6,609 nt of DNA from Halobacteriales archaeon SW_9_67_25. GTDB lineage: Archaea > Halobacteriota > Halobacteria > Halobacteriales > Haloarculaceae. Numbering within the stretch: position 1 is the first letter of the stretch; each line of letters begins with the position of its first letter. This document shows positions 1 to 5,702 of this stretch, piece after piece. The position numbers were made by a program, and so were the translations under genes. The notes under the pieces were generated by a model, which was given only the letters and a program-made list of their open reading frames with translations, was not told the origin of the DNA and made no database searches. The DNA lies in assembly GCA_003022745.1 (NCBI GenBank), contig PXSU01000032.1:1-6609 (forward strand), given 5' to 3'.

Positions 1-1942
1 CGTGTCTGTCCGGGACGCCCTTCGCCTCGACGTAGGCCGTCGCGTCCAGGGTCGGCCCGTCGGTGTCGGCGGTCGCGCTGCCCTCGTCGACGTGTGCCGG
101 GAGCGCGAACCCGGCGTACAGCGACGTCGAAACCAGGAGAACGGCGGCGAGCGCCCGGCCGGTGGTCCGCCAGCGCGGCCGGTCGAAACCGAGTGAGGGT
201 GCCGGCCAGCCGTCGGTCAGGCGCGCCAGCGCCACCCCGGCCGCGATTGCCCAGACCAGCCAGACGTGGGAGTAGGCCTTGAAGATGATGTTGAACCGCT
301 CGCCCTCGACGGTCAGCAACTCGACGAGCACGAGGATGCCCGCGCCCGCGAGCACGAGCACGAGCTCGAAGCCCACGTCCCCTGCCGGACTGGTTGTCCC
401 GTCCCCCGCGTCGGAGTCGGCGTCGTCTCGGATTCGTCTCAGGAGCCACCACCCCCCGACCAGCAACGGCACGGCCAGCCCAAGGCCCGGCACGCCCGCG
501 AGGACCGAGAGGGCAACAGCGCCGAGGCCGACGGCCCAGACGAGCCACGGCCGTCCGGTCTCGGCGCCGAGCGGGCGGGCGAGATACGGGGCGAACGCTG
601 CCAGGAAGGCCCCGTGGACCAGCAGGAGACCACCCGCGGGACTCCAGGCCCCCCAGAACGCGACGTCCTTGCCGGGGCCGCCGGGGATGACTACGGTCCA
701 GAACGGCAGCGTCCACAGCACTGCGAGAGTGAGCACGAGCGGCACTGCAGCAATCGCGACCCCCAGGCGCCGGAGTTCCTCCGCGATTCGGCCGTCGCGG
801 GGCCCCAGCCGCGAGGCCAGTCCGTCCGCACCGACAGCACGGAGTGAGGCGACCGGGTCGCCGGGTGCGAACACGAGGGTCAGCGCGACGAGACCGCCGA
901 CAGCCGGGAACGACCAGACGTTGACGAGGCCGACGAGGCCAGCGACGGGCGGAACGGCCCCACAGAGCAGCAGGAGGCGCCGGCGCGGGTCCTCGGCACG
1001 CCAGTACGCGAGCAAGAGGGCGGCCACGAGCAGGGTGAACGGTTGGCTCATCATGTGGGCGTGGAGATCGCCGTTGAGCCAGGAAAAGAGGGGGAACTCC
1101 GTGGCAGCCATGAACGGATCCTCGCGGGTCGGGTCCACCGGGACGACCCGGCTGGCCTCGAAGTACCAGAAGTCAGTCGGCGTCCAGCCGGTGGCGTCCC
1201 CGCGCAGGCCGACTGCGGCGGCGAGCGGGCCCGCGACGCCGTCGGGAACCAGCCACACGACGACCCGGGCGGCAGTTTCGAGGTTGCCGGCGACGCCGAC
1301 AAAGAAGGCACCGAACGCGGCCGCCCGGCGCCGTGGGACTGCGTAGGGAGTTGCGATGGCGCCTGCGAGTCCGTAGGCGGCGACGACCAGCGTCGCGTAA
1401 AACCCCGCCAGTCCCAGGTTGTACGCGAACCGACCGCTCGTGCCGGTCAGCGTCCCCAGGAGGACGGTGAGCATGTGGCCCCCGTAGTAGTAGCGGACGG
1501 GCCGCCCGGCGAACCACATGTCCTCGGGCGGGAGCGTCGGCGCCCGTTCGAGCGCGCGGACGAGGCCGAAATCGAGGAACTTCTCGCCGATAGCGAGCGG
1601 GAGCGGGGCGGCGGCCGGGTCGAGCGCGCGGACGGCGACGACGAGCGAGAACGCAGCGAGGAAGACGACCGCAGGCTCGAGTAGTCCCCGCCAGTCCGGG
1701 TCGACGCGGCCGGCAGCGGCGTACGAGCCGGCGACAAGGGCCGTCAGTCCGGCGAGGACGGCCGGCCAGCCGAAGGCGACGTGACCGACCAGGTGCCCGA
1801 CGACGCCGGGCACCGCGAGCGCGACCGGGATGGCCAGCGGCGCCGGGTCGAAGGCGGGGAACAGCCACGCAGCGAGGGGGAGCGCGAGCGCCCCGAGCAG
1901 GAGGATGGCGAGCGCCCACAGGACGACGAGGCCGAACTCCAT
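1..1942 (-). CDS. DUF2298 / Chlor_Arch_YYY multi-pass membrane protein (3' end beyond window)
   Basis: Reading the minus strand from the ATG at 1942 gives 647 open codons running off the left edge. An in-frame stop at 1976-1978 with no intervening ATG or GTG fixes the start. The protein is very hydrophobic, with many helices from residue 1 onward. Family signatures seen: PPEDMWFAG (139-147) leading to the diagnostic YYYGG (151-155), EFPLFSWLNGDLHAH (282-296) and ERFNIIFKAY (548-557), then TLDATAY (631-637). These match the archaeal/Chloroflexi 'YYY' family (DUF2298), whose members are usually about 700-900 residues, so perhaps 100-200 residues are missing. The family's function is not established. 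The invariant Asp/Glu/His residues in predicted loops and the divergent glycosyltransferase/GtrA operon suggest, by inference only, a role with lipid-linked sugars at the membrane. Confidence 0.88.
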   Translation of the reverse strand, partial: MEFGLVVLWALAILLLGALALPLAAWLFPAFDPAPLAIPVALAVPGVVGHLVGHVAFGWPAVLAGLTALVAGSYAAAGRVDPDWRGLLEPAVVFLAAFSLVVAVRALDPAAAPLPLAIGEKFLDFGLVRALERAPTLPPEDMWFAGRPVRYYYGGHMLTVLLGTLTGTSGRFAYNLGLAGFYATLVVAAYGLAGAIATPYAVPRRRAAAFGAFFVGVAGNLETAARVVVWLVPDGVAGPLAAAVGLRGDATGWTPTDFWYFEASRVVPVDPTREDPFMAATEFPLFSWLNGDLHAHMMSQPFTLLVAALLLAYWRAEDPRRRLLLLCGAVPPVAGLVGLVNVWSFPAVGGLVALTLVFAPGDPVASLRAVGADGLASRLGPRDGRIAEELRRLGVAIAAVPLVLTLAVLWTLPFWTVVIPGGPGKDVAFWGAWSPAGGLLLVHGAFLAAFAPYLARPLGAETGRPWLVWAVGLGAVALSVLAGVPGLGLAVPLLVGGWWLLRRIRDDADSDAGDGTTSPAGDVGFELVLVLAGAGILVLVELLTVEGERFNIIFKAYSHVWLVWAIAAGVALARLTDGWPAPSLGFDRPRWRTTGRALAAVLLVSTSLYAGFALPAHVDEGSATADTDGPTLDATAYVEAKGVPDRH

Positions 1943-1971
1943 CGTTCGATACCCCAGTTCCGGCGGACATA

Positions 1972-1980
1972 CGTCTTATG
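1972..1980 (-). promoter_or_regulatory. Possible TATA box of the DUF2298 gene
   Basis: On the minus strand CATAAGACG lies about 30-38 bases upstream of the ATG at 1942, in an otherwise GC-rich stretch. It is the only TATA-like segment in the 100-bp divergent region on this strand and would give a leader of roughly 5-10 bases. The match to the haloarchaeal TATA consensus is imperfect. Confidence 0.4.
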
Positions 1981-2003
1981 GAGTCCCACAGCGGTCCGCC
2001 GAG

Positions 2004-2018
2004 TCGAACCGTTTTTAC
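2004..2018 (+). promoter_or_regulatory. BRE/TATA promoter of the GT2-gtrA operon
   Basis: The segment TCGAACCGTTTTTAC holds a purine-containing BRE-like half followed by a T-rich box A at 2012-2017, centred about 28 bases before the ATG at 2043. Archaeal spacing would place transcription start within a few bases of the ATG. A GGAGGA at 2029-2034 resembles a Shine-Dalgarno sequence but would lie largely upstream of that start, so it is probably not in the mRNA. Confidence 0.6.
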
Positions 2019-2042
2019 TCGCCGCCACGGAGGACTCACTCA

Positions 2043-2750
2043 ATGACGACTGCAGTCGGCCTGGTGGTCCCCGCCTACCGCCCGGACGTCGACCGGCTGG
2101 CAGCCTACGTTCGTGCCCTCCGGGAGGAACTCGCACCCGTCACGGTCAGGGTCGAGCTCGACGCGCCCACCGAGGGCGTCCGCGACTCCCTCGCGGGCCT
2201 GCCGGCGTCGGTCAACGCCGTTCCCTACCGTCGGGGCAAGGGAGCGGCCGTGACTGCGGGGTTCGAGGCGCTCGAAACGGACGTGCTCGCGTTCGCGGAC
2301 GCCGACGGCGCGACGCCGGCCCGTTCGCTGGCCGACGTCGTTGCGCTCGTCCGGGAGGGGGAAACCGACCTCGCGGTCGGCTCGCGGCGCCACCCCCAGG
2401 CGGAGGTGGCGACCCACCAGACGTTCCGTCTCTACGACTACCAGTGTGGGGCGAAAGCGATGGCGGCCGGCGCGTGGGACCGCGTCCGGGAACACATCTA
2501 CGAGCCCGGGTTCGCCTGGGACGTCGAACTGGTCGCCGTCGCTGGCGCACTCGATCTGCGCGTGACCGAGGTCCCGGTCGAGTGGTACGACCGCCCGGGT
2601 TCGACGGTCTCGCCGGTGCGGGACTCGGTCCGGCTCGCCCGGGCCCTCCTCGGCGCGCGCCACCGGGCGAAACGGTTGCGCGACAGCCGCCTGCACGCCG
2701 CTATCGCACAGCACCGCGAGGAGTCGCCGGCCCTCGTGGAGCAGAAATGA
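2043..2750 (+). CDS. Family 2 glycosyltransferase, compact DPM1/ALG5-like, no membrane segment
   Basis: A 235-residue GT-A fold enzyme, expected to transfer a sugar from a nucleotide donor, probably to a polyprenyl (dolichyl) phosphate at the cytoplasmic face. Order of motifs: beta-strand VGLVVPAYRP (5-14); RRGKGAAV (63-70); the metal-binding FADADGATP (84-92); VGSR (112-115); DYQCGAKAM (132-140), the counterpart of DTQCGFK; FAWDVELV (157-164); EVPVEWYDRPGS (176-187). The start at 2043 was chosen over in-frame upstream codons because a TATA box lies immediately before it. Two oddities: the usual nDgSxDgT loop is replaced by ELDAPTEG (38-45), and only about 16 residues separate GSR from DYQCG where relatives have about 40. 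The stop overlaps the gtrA start, implying translational coupling. Donor and acceptor cannot be read from the sequence. Confidence 0.87.
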   Translation: MTTAVGLVVPAYRPDVDRLAAYVRALREELAPVTVRVELDAPTEGVRDSLAGLPASVNAVPYRRGKGAAVTAGFEALETDVLAFADADGATPARSLADVVALVREGETDLAVGSRRHPQAEVATHQTFRLYDYQCGAKAMAAGAWDRVREHIYEPGFAWDVELVAVAGALDLRVTEVPVEWYDRPGSTVSPVRDSVRLARALLGARHRAKRLRDSRLHAAIAQHREESPALVEQK

Positions 2751-3214
2751 GCGACCGCTTCCCGCGGGTCGAAGCACTGCGGTCGCGGATGCGCTTCGGG
2801 AAGTTCGTCTCCGTCGGTGCCGTCGGTGCCGCCTGCGATACGGCGGTCCTCGTGGTGCTGACCGAGGCCTTCGGCGTCCTGCCGGAGTTCGCGACGCTCG
2901 TCGGAATCGAGACGGCCATCCTGGTGATGTTCGCGATCAACGAACGCTGGACGTTCGCGGAGGAGGGACGGGAAGACAGGCGGTCGCTGCTCGGCCGGGT
3001 GGCCCGTTCCCACGGGGTGCGTGCAGCGGGCAGCGCCACCCAGTTCGTGGTGTTCGTGCTCGTCTTCAGGGGCGTGCCCATCACGCTCCCCGTGGCCGGG
3101 GTCGACGGCTGGCTGGTCGTCGCCAAGGGGGCCGGCATCGGGGTCGGCATGGTCGTCAACTACGTCTGCGAGAGCCTGTTCACCTGGCAGGTCCACGTCG
3201 AAGACTCGGGGTGA
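2747..3214 (+). CDS. GtrA-like four-helix membrane protein
   Basis: A 155-residue GtrA/DPMS-accessory family protein starting in an ATGA overlap with the glycosyltransferase stop. Four membrane segments are visible at about 18-40, 47-65, 93-110 and 120-142. Family marks are RFGKFVSVGAVGAACD (16-31) at the first helix, INERWTF (64-70) closing the second and NYVCESLFTW (138-147) closing the fourth. GtrA proteins are thought to assist membrane glycosyltransferases or to flip polyprenyl-phosphate-linked sugars. In many archaea a GtrA domain is fused to a GT2 domain; here the two are separate, adjacent and coupled, so this protein probably supplies the membrane part for the soluble enzyme upstream. 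An extended in-frame start far upstream was rejected because it would read through the glycosyltransferase gene. Confidence 0.9.
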   Translation: MSDRFPRVEALRSRMRFGKFVSVGAVGAACDTAVLVVLTEAFGVLPEFATLVGIETAILVMFAINERWTFAEEGREDRRSLLGRVARSHGVRAAGSATQFVVFVLVFRGVPITLPVAGVDGWLVVAKGAGIGVGMVVNYVCESLFTWQVHVEDSG

Positions 3215-3243
3215 AATCCACCGGACGGCCCGGCAAACACAAC

Positions 3244-3251
3244 GCTTAAAC
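3244..3251 (+). promoter_or_regulatory. Box A of the initiator tRNA gene
   Basis: GCTTAAAC lies 24-31 bases upstream of the first tRNA base at 3275, matching archaeal box A position and composition in a GC-rich setting. The AACACAAC just upstream could be the BRE. The tRNA is therefore likely transcribed independently of the gtrA operon that ends 30 bases before the box. Confidence 0.6.
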
Positions 3252-3274
3252 AGGAAAGCGGGTTAGGCTCCGAT

Positions 3275-3349
3275 AGCGGGATAGGATAGCCAGGAGATTC
3301 CGGCGGGCTCATAACCCGCAGACCGGTGGTTCAAATCCACCTCCCGCTA
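3275..3349 (+). tRNA. Initiator tRNA-Met (anticodon CAT)
   Basis: A full cloverleaf folds from the sequence. The acceptor stem AGCGGGA (3275-3281) pairs with TCCCGCT (3342-3348), with discriminator A at 3349. The D-arm is 3284-3301; the anticodon stem GCGGG (3303-3307) pairs with CCCGC (3315-3319) around loop CTCATAA, with CAT at 3310-3312; the T stem GGTGG (3325-3329) pairs with CCACC (3337-3341). Initiator identity is shown by the A1:U72 pair and the three G:C pairs closing the anticodon stem, both typical of archaeal initiators; elongator Met and Ile2 tRNAs lack this combination. No intron is present, and CCA is not encoded because CTT follows the discriminator. Confidence 0.96.
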
Positions 3350-3381
3350 CTTCTCACGAACTCACGACCGAGCGCCGAGTT

Positions 3382-3660
3382 TCATCTCGACACGTCGGGC
3401 AGTTCTTCGAGCAGATTGGCGGCCAGCGACCTGGCGGCGGCCACGTGGCCGTCTGCGTCTGGATGGCCGGTGTCGTCGACGTTCCCGAGCAACTCCAGCA
3501 CATGACCGACGCGACGGGCGACCGTCTCCGGGTCGGGGTCGCCCTGCGTGAGGTCGGTCGCGACTGCCTCTGCCTCGCCGATCCAGCGCGCGGCACTCCG
3601 CTCGACTGGCAACTCCGCAGTAGCCTGCAGTTCGGCGGCGAGGTCGTCGAGACGCGTCAC
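3382..3660 (-). CDS. Small acidic haloarchaeal protein of unknown function
   Basis: A 92-residue protein starting with GTG at 3660. It is not recognised as a named family. It has no lysine, about 19 Asp/Glu against about 7 Arg, no cysteine, no signal peptide and no membrane segment, so it is a cytoplasmic, halophile-adapted, probably all-helical protein. Predicted helices are about 3-15, 20-38 (with ARWIGEAEAVA), 44-59 (ETVARRVGHVLELL) and 70-87 (GHVAAARSLAANLLEEL), with a DDTGHPDADGH loop between the last two that could bind a metal but proves nothing. Third-position GC bias supports coding. It lies 42 bases downstream of the pilin gene on the same strand and 32 bases from the convergent tRNA. 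A T-rich box 26-30 bases before the GTG supports this start. Confidence 0.7.
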   Translation of the reverse strand: MTRLDDLAAELQATAELPVERSAARWIGEAEAVATDLTQGDPDPETVARRVGHVLELLGNVDDTGHPDADGHVAAARSLAANLLEELPDVSR

Positions 3661-3678
3661 TGTTCGTGGGAGAGGGGG

Positions 3679-3700
3679 AGGCCGGAAAAACGCTCGGCCT
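3679..3700 (-). terminator. Hairpin with T5 between pilin gene and 92-residue gene (terminator and/or promoter)
   Basis: Starting 3 bases after the pilin stop, the minus strand reads AGGCCG, a ten-base loop containing TTTTT (3690-3686), then CGGCCT, a perfect 6-bp inverted repeat. The T-run could stop pilin transcription, since archaeal RNA polymerase ends at T-tracts. It also lies 26-30 bases upstream of the GTG at 3660, the expected place for that gene's TATA box, so the same bases may serve both uses. Confidence 0.45.
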
Positions 3701-3702
3701 AT

Positions 3703-4176
3703 CTATGCGTTGGGCCCCGAGTCACTCGAGAGCGTGGCGGTGGAGTCCCCGTTGGGGTCCTCCCAGACAACGTTGATTTCGTAGTCGTCGTCGGCATCGA
3801 ATTCAACTCGGTCACCCGCGCCGACAGCCTGTTTATCGCCTTCGATTGTTGAGCTGTAACTACCGTATCCGCCGTCCGCATAGTTGTACCAACTACTATC
3901 GTTTCCCGGATTATTGTTGATACCCGAACCGCGAATAAACGTATCATTTACTCCGACCGAGTCGCCACTTTCGTGCACTATTGTTACGTTACCTTCGTCG
4001 CTGTCGTAGTCGAACGAGAACGCCGCCTGCGGCGACGTGCTCCCGGCCTCCTGTCCGACACCCAGGACGACTGACGCGATGACCGCCGCCAGGATGACTG
4101 TGATCGCGACCATCAGGATGACCCCGATGACCGGACTCACTGCCTCTTCGTCCGCGAATAGTTTTTTCAAGCGCAT
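3703..4176 (-). CDS. Type IV pilin-like protein with archaeal Pilin_N domain
   Basis: A 157-residue secreted pilin subunit. The leader MRLKKLFADEEA (1-12) is followed by VSPVIGVILMVAITVILAAVI (13-33), the nearly invariant haloarchaeal pilin core. Prepilin peptidase PibD should cut after Ala12, in the E-A/V context, leaving the hydrophobic helix for fibre assembly. The rest (about 45-157) is acidic, beta-rich, Gly/Ser/Asn/Asp-rich and cysteine-free, with Asn-x-Ser/Thr sites (for example NDTF and NDSSW) that could be N-glycosylated. The start at 4176 is favoured over an in-frame GTG at 4218 because the TATA box lies between them. The middle of the gene is clearly A+T-richer than its neighbours (27 of 60 bases G/C at 3901-3960). 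No pilin ATPase or platform gene is in the window. It could be an adhesion pilin or a minor pilin. Confidence 0.88.
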   Translation of the reverse strand: MRLKKLFADEEAVSPVIGVILMVAITVILAAVIASVVLGVGQEAGSTSPQAAFSFDYDSDEGNVTIVHESGDSVGVNDTFIRGSGINNNPGNDSSWYNYADGGYGSYSSTIEGDKQAVGAGDRVEFDADDDYEINVVWEDPNGDSTATLSSDSGPNA

Positions 4177-4199
4177 TCCGTTCACACCATCACCAGTTG

Positions 4200-4211
4200 T
4201 ATATAAAAAAT
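4200..4211 (-). promoter_or_regulatory. TATA box of the pilin gene
   Basis: On the minus strand a strong TTTTTTATATA lies 24-34 bases upstream of the ATG at 4176, the best TATA box in the window. It implies a leaderless or 1-2 base leader mRNA. A GGTGAT at 4194-4189 matches part of the Shine-Dalgarno complement but would fall upstream of the predicted transcription start. Confidence 0.75.
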
Positions 4212-4338
4212 TTGCCACCGTTTACCACGGAGAACCGTCTATCTCCCACGTTCAGAGCGCTTTCTCATTGTGAAAATACCGCTCCACGCAAAGATATCTG
4301 CTTTCAGGCCCCGCCATCTTCGGCATACCGGGGAGTGA

Positions 4339-4374
4339 CATCGCGGTCGACTCTGCTCGGACGGGGTCGCGATG
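4339..4374. repeat. 7-bp inverted repeat in the pilin-coaBC gap
   Basis: CATCGCG (4339-4345) and CGCGATG (4368-4374) are perfect complements separated by 22 bases. They sit in the 4212-4425 gap, where no convincing gene is seen on either strand. The repeat is downstream of coaBC and may be a 3' UTR hairpin, or chance in GC-rich DNA. Confidence 0.3.
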
Positions 4375-4390
4375 GTTTCCCTCTGGACGG

Positions 4391-4408
4391 ATAGAAAGAC
4401 AAGGAAGG
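4391..4408 (-). terminator. Pyrimidine-rich tract after coaBC
   Basis: Beginning 17 bases after the coaBC stop, the minus strand is an uninterrupted C/T run apart from one G, with several T pairs and triplets (CCTTCCTTGTCTTTCTAT). Archaeal termination favours such U-rich RNA without needing a hairpin. There is no long pure T-run, so the call is tentative. Confidence 0.35.
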
Positions 4409-4425
4409 CACGCGGAGGGACCCGG

Positions 4426-5583
4426 TCAGGACAGCACCGCGGCGAGTTCGTCGGCGACGCGGCCGCCGAGGTGGGCCTTCGGTCCGTCGACCGTCTCGTG
4501 GTCGTCCGCGCGGACCAGCAGTGCCCGCGTCCGCGCTTCACCCATCACGCTGGCGTCGTTAGCGACGACGAACGCCAGGTCGACCCGCTTGCGCAGGGCG
4601 CGGGCGCGCTCGAGGAGCGCCGCGTCGTCGCCGTCTGTTTCGGCCTTGAACCCGACGAGGGGCAAGTCGGGTCGGGCATCCCGGACAGCGTCGAGGAGTT
4701 TTGGCGTCGGTTGGAATTCGAGGGTGAGCGACTCCTGGCCCGAACGGATCTTCTCGGGACGCTCTCCGACAGTGTAATCCGAGATGGCCGCCGCAGAGAC
4801 CAAGGCGTCGGCGTCGATGACACACTCGAGTGTGGCCTCGCGCATCTCCGCGGCGCTCTCGACACGGTGGACGGTCGCCCACGGCAGGTCGGGGCCGTCG
4901 TGGACGACGGTTACCTCGGCACCGCGGACGTAGCAGGCGCGGGCGATTGCCCGCCCGGTGCGCCCCGAGGCGCGGTTCGAGAGTGTCCTGACGGGATCGA
5001 TGGATTCGGTCGTCGCGCCGCTCGTGACGACGACGTGCTCGCCCGCGAGCGTCCCGGCAGTGGTCGCCCGGGCGAGTTCGGTGACGACCGTCTCGGCCGC
5101 GGCGATTTTCGCTTTGCCCTCCTCGATTCGCGGGTCGACGAGGGAGACGTCCCACGACTCCAGTCGGTCGAGCGCGTCGAGGACGCCGGGGTGGTCGTAC
5201 ATCGGTTCGTGCATCGCCGGGACCACTACCACGGGGAGCCCGGCACCCAGCGCCGTCGTCGCGCAGGTCGTCACGGGCGTGTCGTCGATGGCGGCGGCGA
5301 CCTTCCCGACGGTGTTGGCAGTGGCGGGTGCGATTGCGAGAACGTCCGCCCAGCCGTCTGTCCCACAGAGGTCGACGTGTTCAACACTGCCCGTGATCTC
5401 GGTGACGACGGGGTTGTCGGTCGCGTACTCCAGCGACCAAGGGTGGACGATGCCCGTCGCCGCGGGGGTGGTGACGGCGCGCACTGTTGCGCCCTGCCGG
5501 CGGAGTTCGTGGGCGAGTTCGACCGTCTTGACCGCCGCGATCGAGCCGGTGACGCCCAGGGCGACGCGGACTCCCTCCAGCAT
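4426..5583 (-). CDS. coaBC: Bifunctional phosphopantothenoylcysteine decarboxylase / phosphopantothenate-cysteine ligase (Dfp)
   Basis: A 385-residue cytoplasmic coenzyme A enzyme. The CoaB half joins 4'-phosphopantothenate to cysteine using a nucleotide triphosphate; the FMN-dependent CoaC half decarboxylates the product to 4'-phosphopantetheine. CoaC (about 4-175): GVTGSIA (10-16), catalytic His69 in SVEHVDL, PATANT with Asn90 (86-91), and PAMHEPM (122-128). CoaB (about 180-385): TSGATTESIDPVR (187-199), SNRASGRTG (202-210), AAAISDY (264-270), Lys278, PTPKLL (292-297), GFKAET (311-316) and VANDAS (340-345). The length is normal for the family. The ATG at 5583 is preferred over an in-frame start at 5688 because the CoaC fold starts at once and a TATA box lies just upstream. 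The CoaC flap lacks the bacterial cysteine, having DPRIEEGKAK (150-159) instead, apparently an archaeal form. It is divergent from the SRPBCC gene. Confidence 0.95.
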   Translation of the reverse strand: MLEGVRVALGVTGSIAAVKTVELAHELRRQGATVRAVTTPAATGIVHPWSLEYATDNPVVTEITGSVEHVDLCGTDGWADVLAIAPATANTVGKVAAAIDDTPVTTCATTALGAGLPVVVVPAMHEPMYDHPGVLDALDRLESWDVSLVDPRIEEGKAKIAAAETVVTELARATTAGTLAGEHVVVTSGATTESIDPVRTLSNRASGRTGRAIARACYVRGAEVTVVHDGPDLPWATVHRVESAAEMREATLECVIDADALVSAAAISDYTVGERPEKIRSGQESLTLEFQPTPKLLDAVRDARPDLPLVGFKAETDGDDAALLERARALRKRVDLAFVVANDASVMGEARTRALLVRADDHETVDGPKAHLGGRVADELAAVLS

Positions 5584-5601
5584 ACTAGCCGTGGGGACCG
5601 C

Positions 5602-5618
5602 CGCCAATATAAATGGCG
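5602..5618 (-). promoter_or_regulatory. coaBC TATA box enclosed by an inverted repeat
   Basis: On the minus strand ATTTATATT (5614-5606) lies 23-31 bases before the ATG at 5583, giving a leaderless mRNA. The box is framed by CGCCA (5602-5606) and TGGCG (5614-5618), perfect 5-bp inverted arms. A dimeric repressor bound here would block the basal factors. The TATA call is strong; the operator is inference. Confidence 0.7.
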
Positions 5619-5670
5619 CTGTGCAGTCCGGGGGGTCGCGGCGGCAACCGACCAAACTACTTTGGCCGAG

Positions 5671-5679
5671 CCCATTTAC
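5671..5679 (+). promoter_or_regulatory. TATA box of the SRPBCC gene
   Basis: CCCATTTAC places ATTTAC (5674-5679) 24-29 bases upstream of the GTG at 5703, the spacing expected for a leaderless archaeal transcript. It supports GTG 5703 over the more distant in-frame ATG at 5613, which overlaps the coaBC TATA box. Confidence 0.6.
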
Positions 5680-5702
5680 CAGTCGCACACAACAGTGTAG
5701 GT

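Noticed and set aside
266..1346. Plus-strand open frames of 193 and 355 codons opposite the DUF2298 gene
   Set aside because: Low-complexity Pro/Arg/Ser/Thr-rich products; the minus strand encodes a continuous membrane protein with family motifs throughout.
1173..2136. Minus-strand open frames of 288 and 130 codons around the start of the DUF2298 gene
   Set aside because: Out of frame with the DUF2298 protein and Arg/Pro-rich, reading across the divergent promoter region.
3214..3341. 9-bp direct repeat AAATCCACC at 3214-3222 and in the tRNA T-arm at 3333-3341, considered as an integration site
   Set aside because: Too short, it does not reach the tRNA 3' end, and only 119 bases with no integrase lie between the copies.
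3353..3367. Tandem CTCACGA pair just after the tRNA
   Set aside because: Two 7-base copies only; no further units and no link to a known element.
4255..4284. Imperfect palindrome around TTTCTCATTGTGAAAAT with outer GAGCG/CGCTC
   Set aside because: Inner arms mismatch and no promoter is placed next to it; it is about 80 bases upstream of the pilin start and could be chance.
4197..4394. A 65-codon plus-strand open frame in the gap between the pilin promoter and coaBC
   Set aside because: It starts inside the pilin TATA box, has no promoter of its own, no GC-rich third positions and no recognisable motif.
4372..5700. Long plus-strand open frame (442 codons) antisense to coaBC
   Set aside because: It is the shadow expected in GC-rich haloarchaeal DNA opposite a real gene; its translation is Arg/Gly/Asp-rich with no recognisable fold, while the minus strand has full CoaBC motifs.
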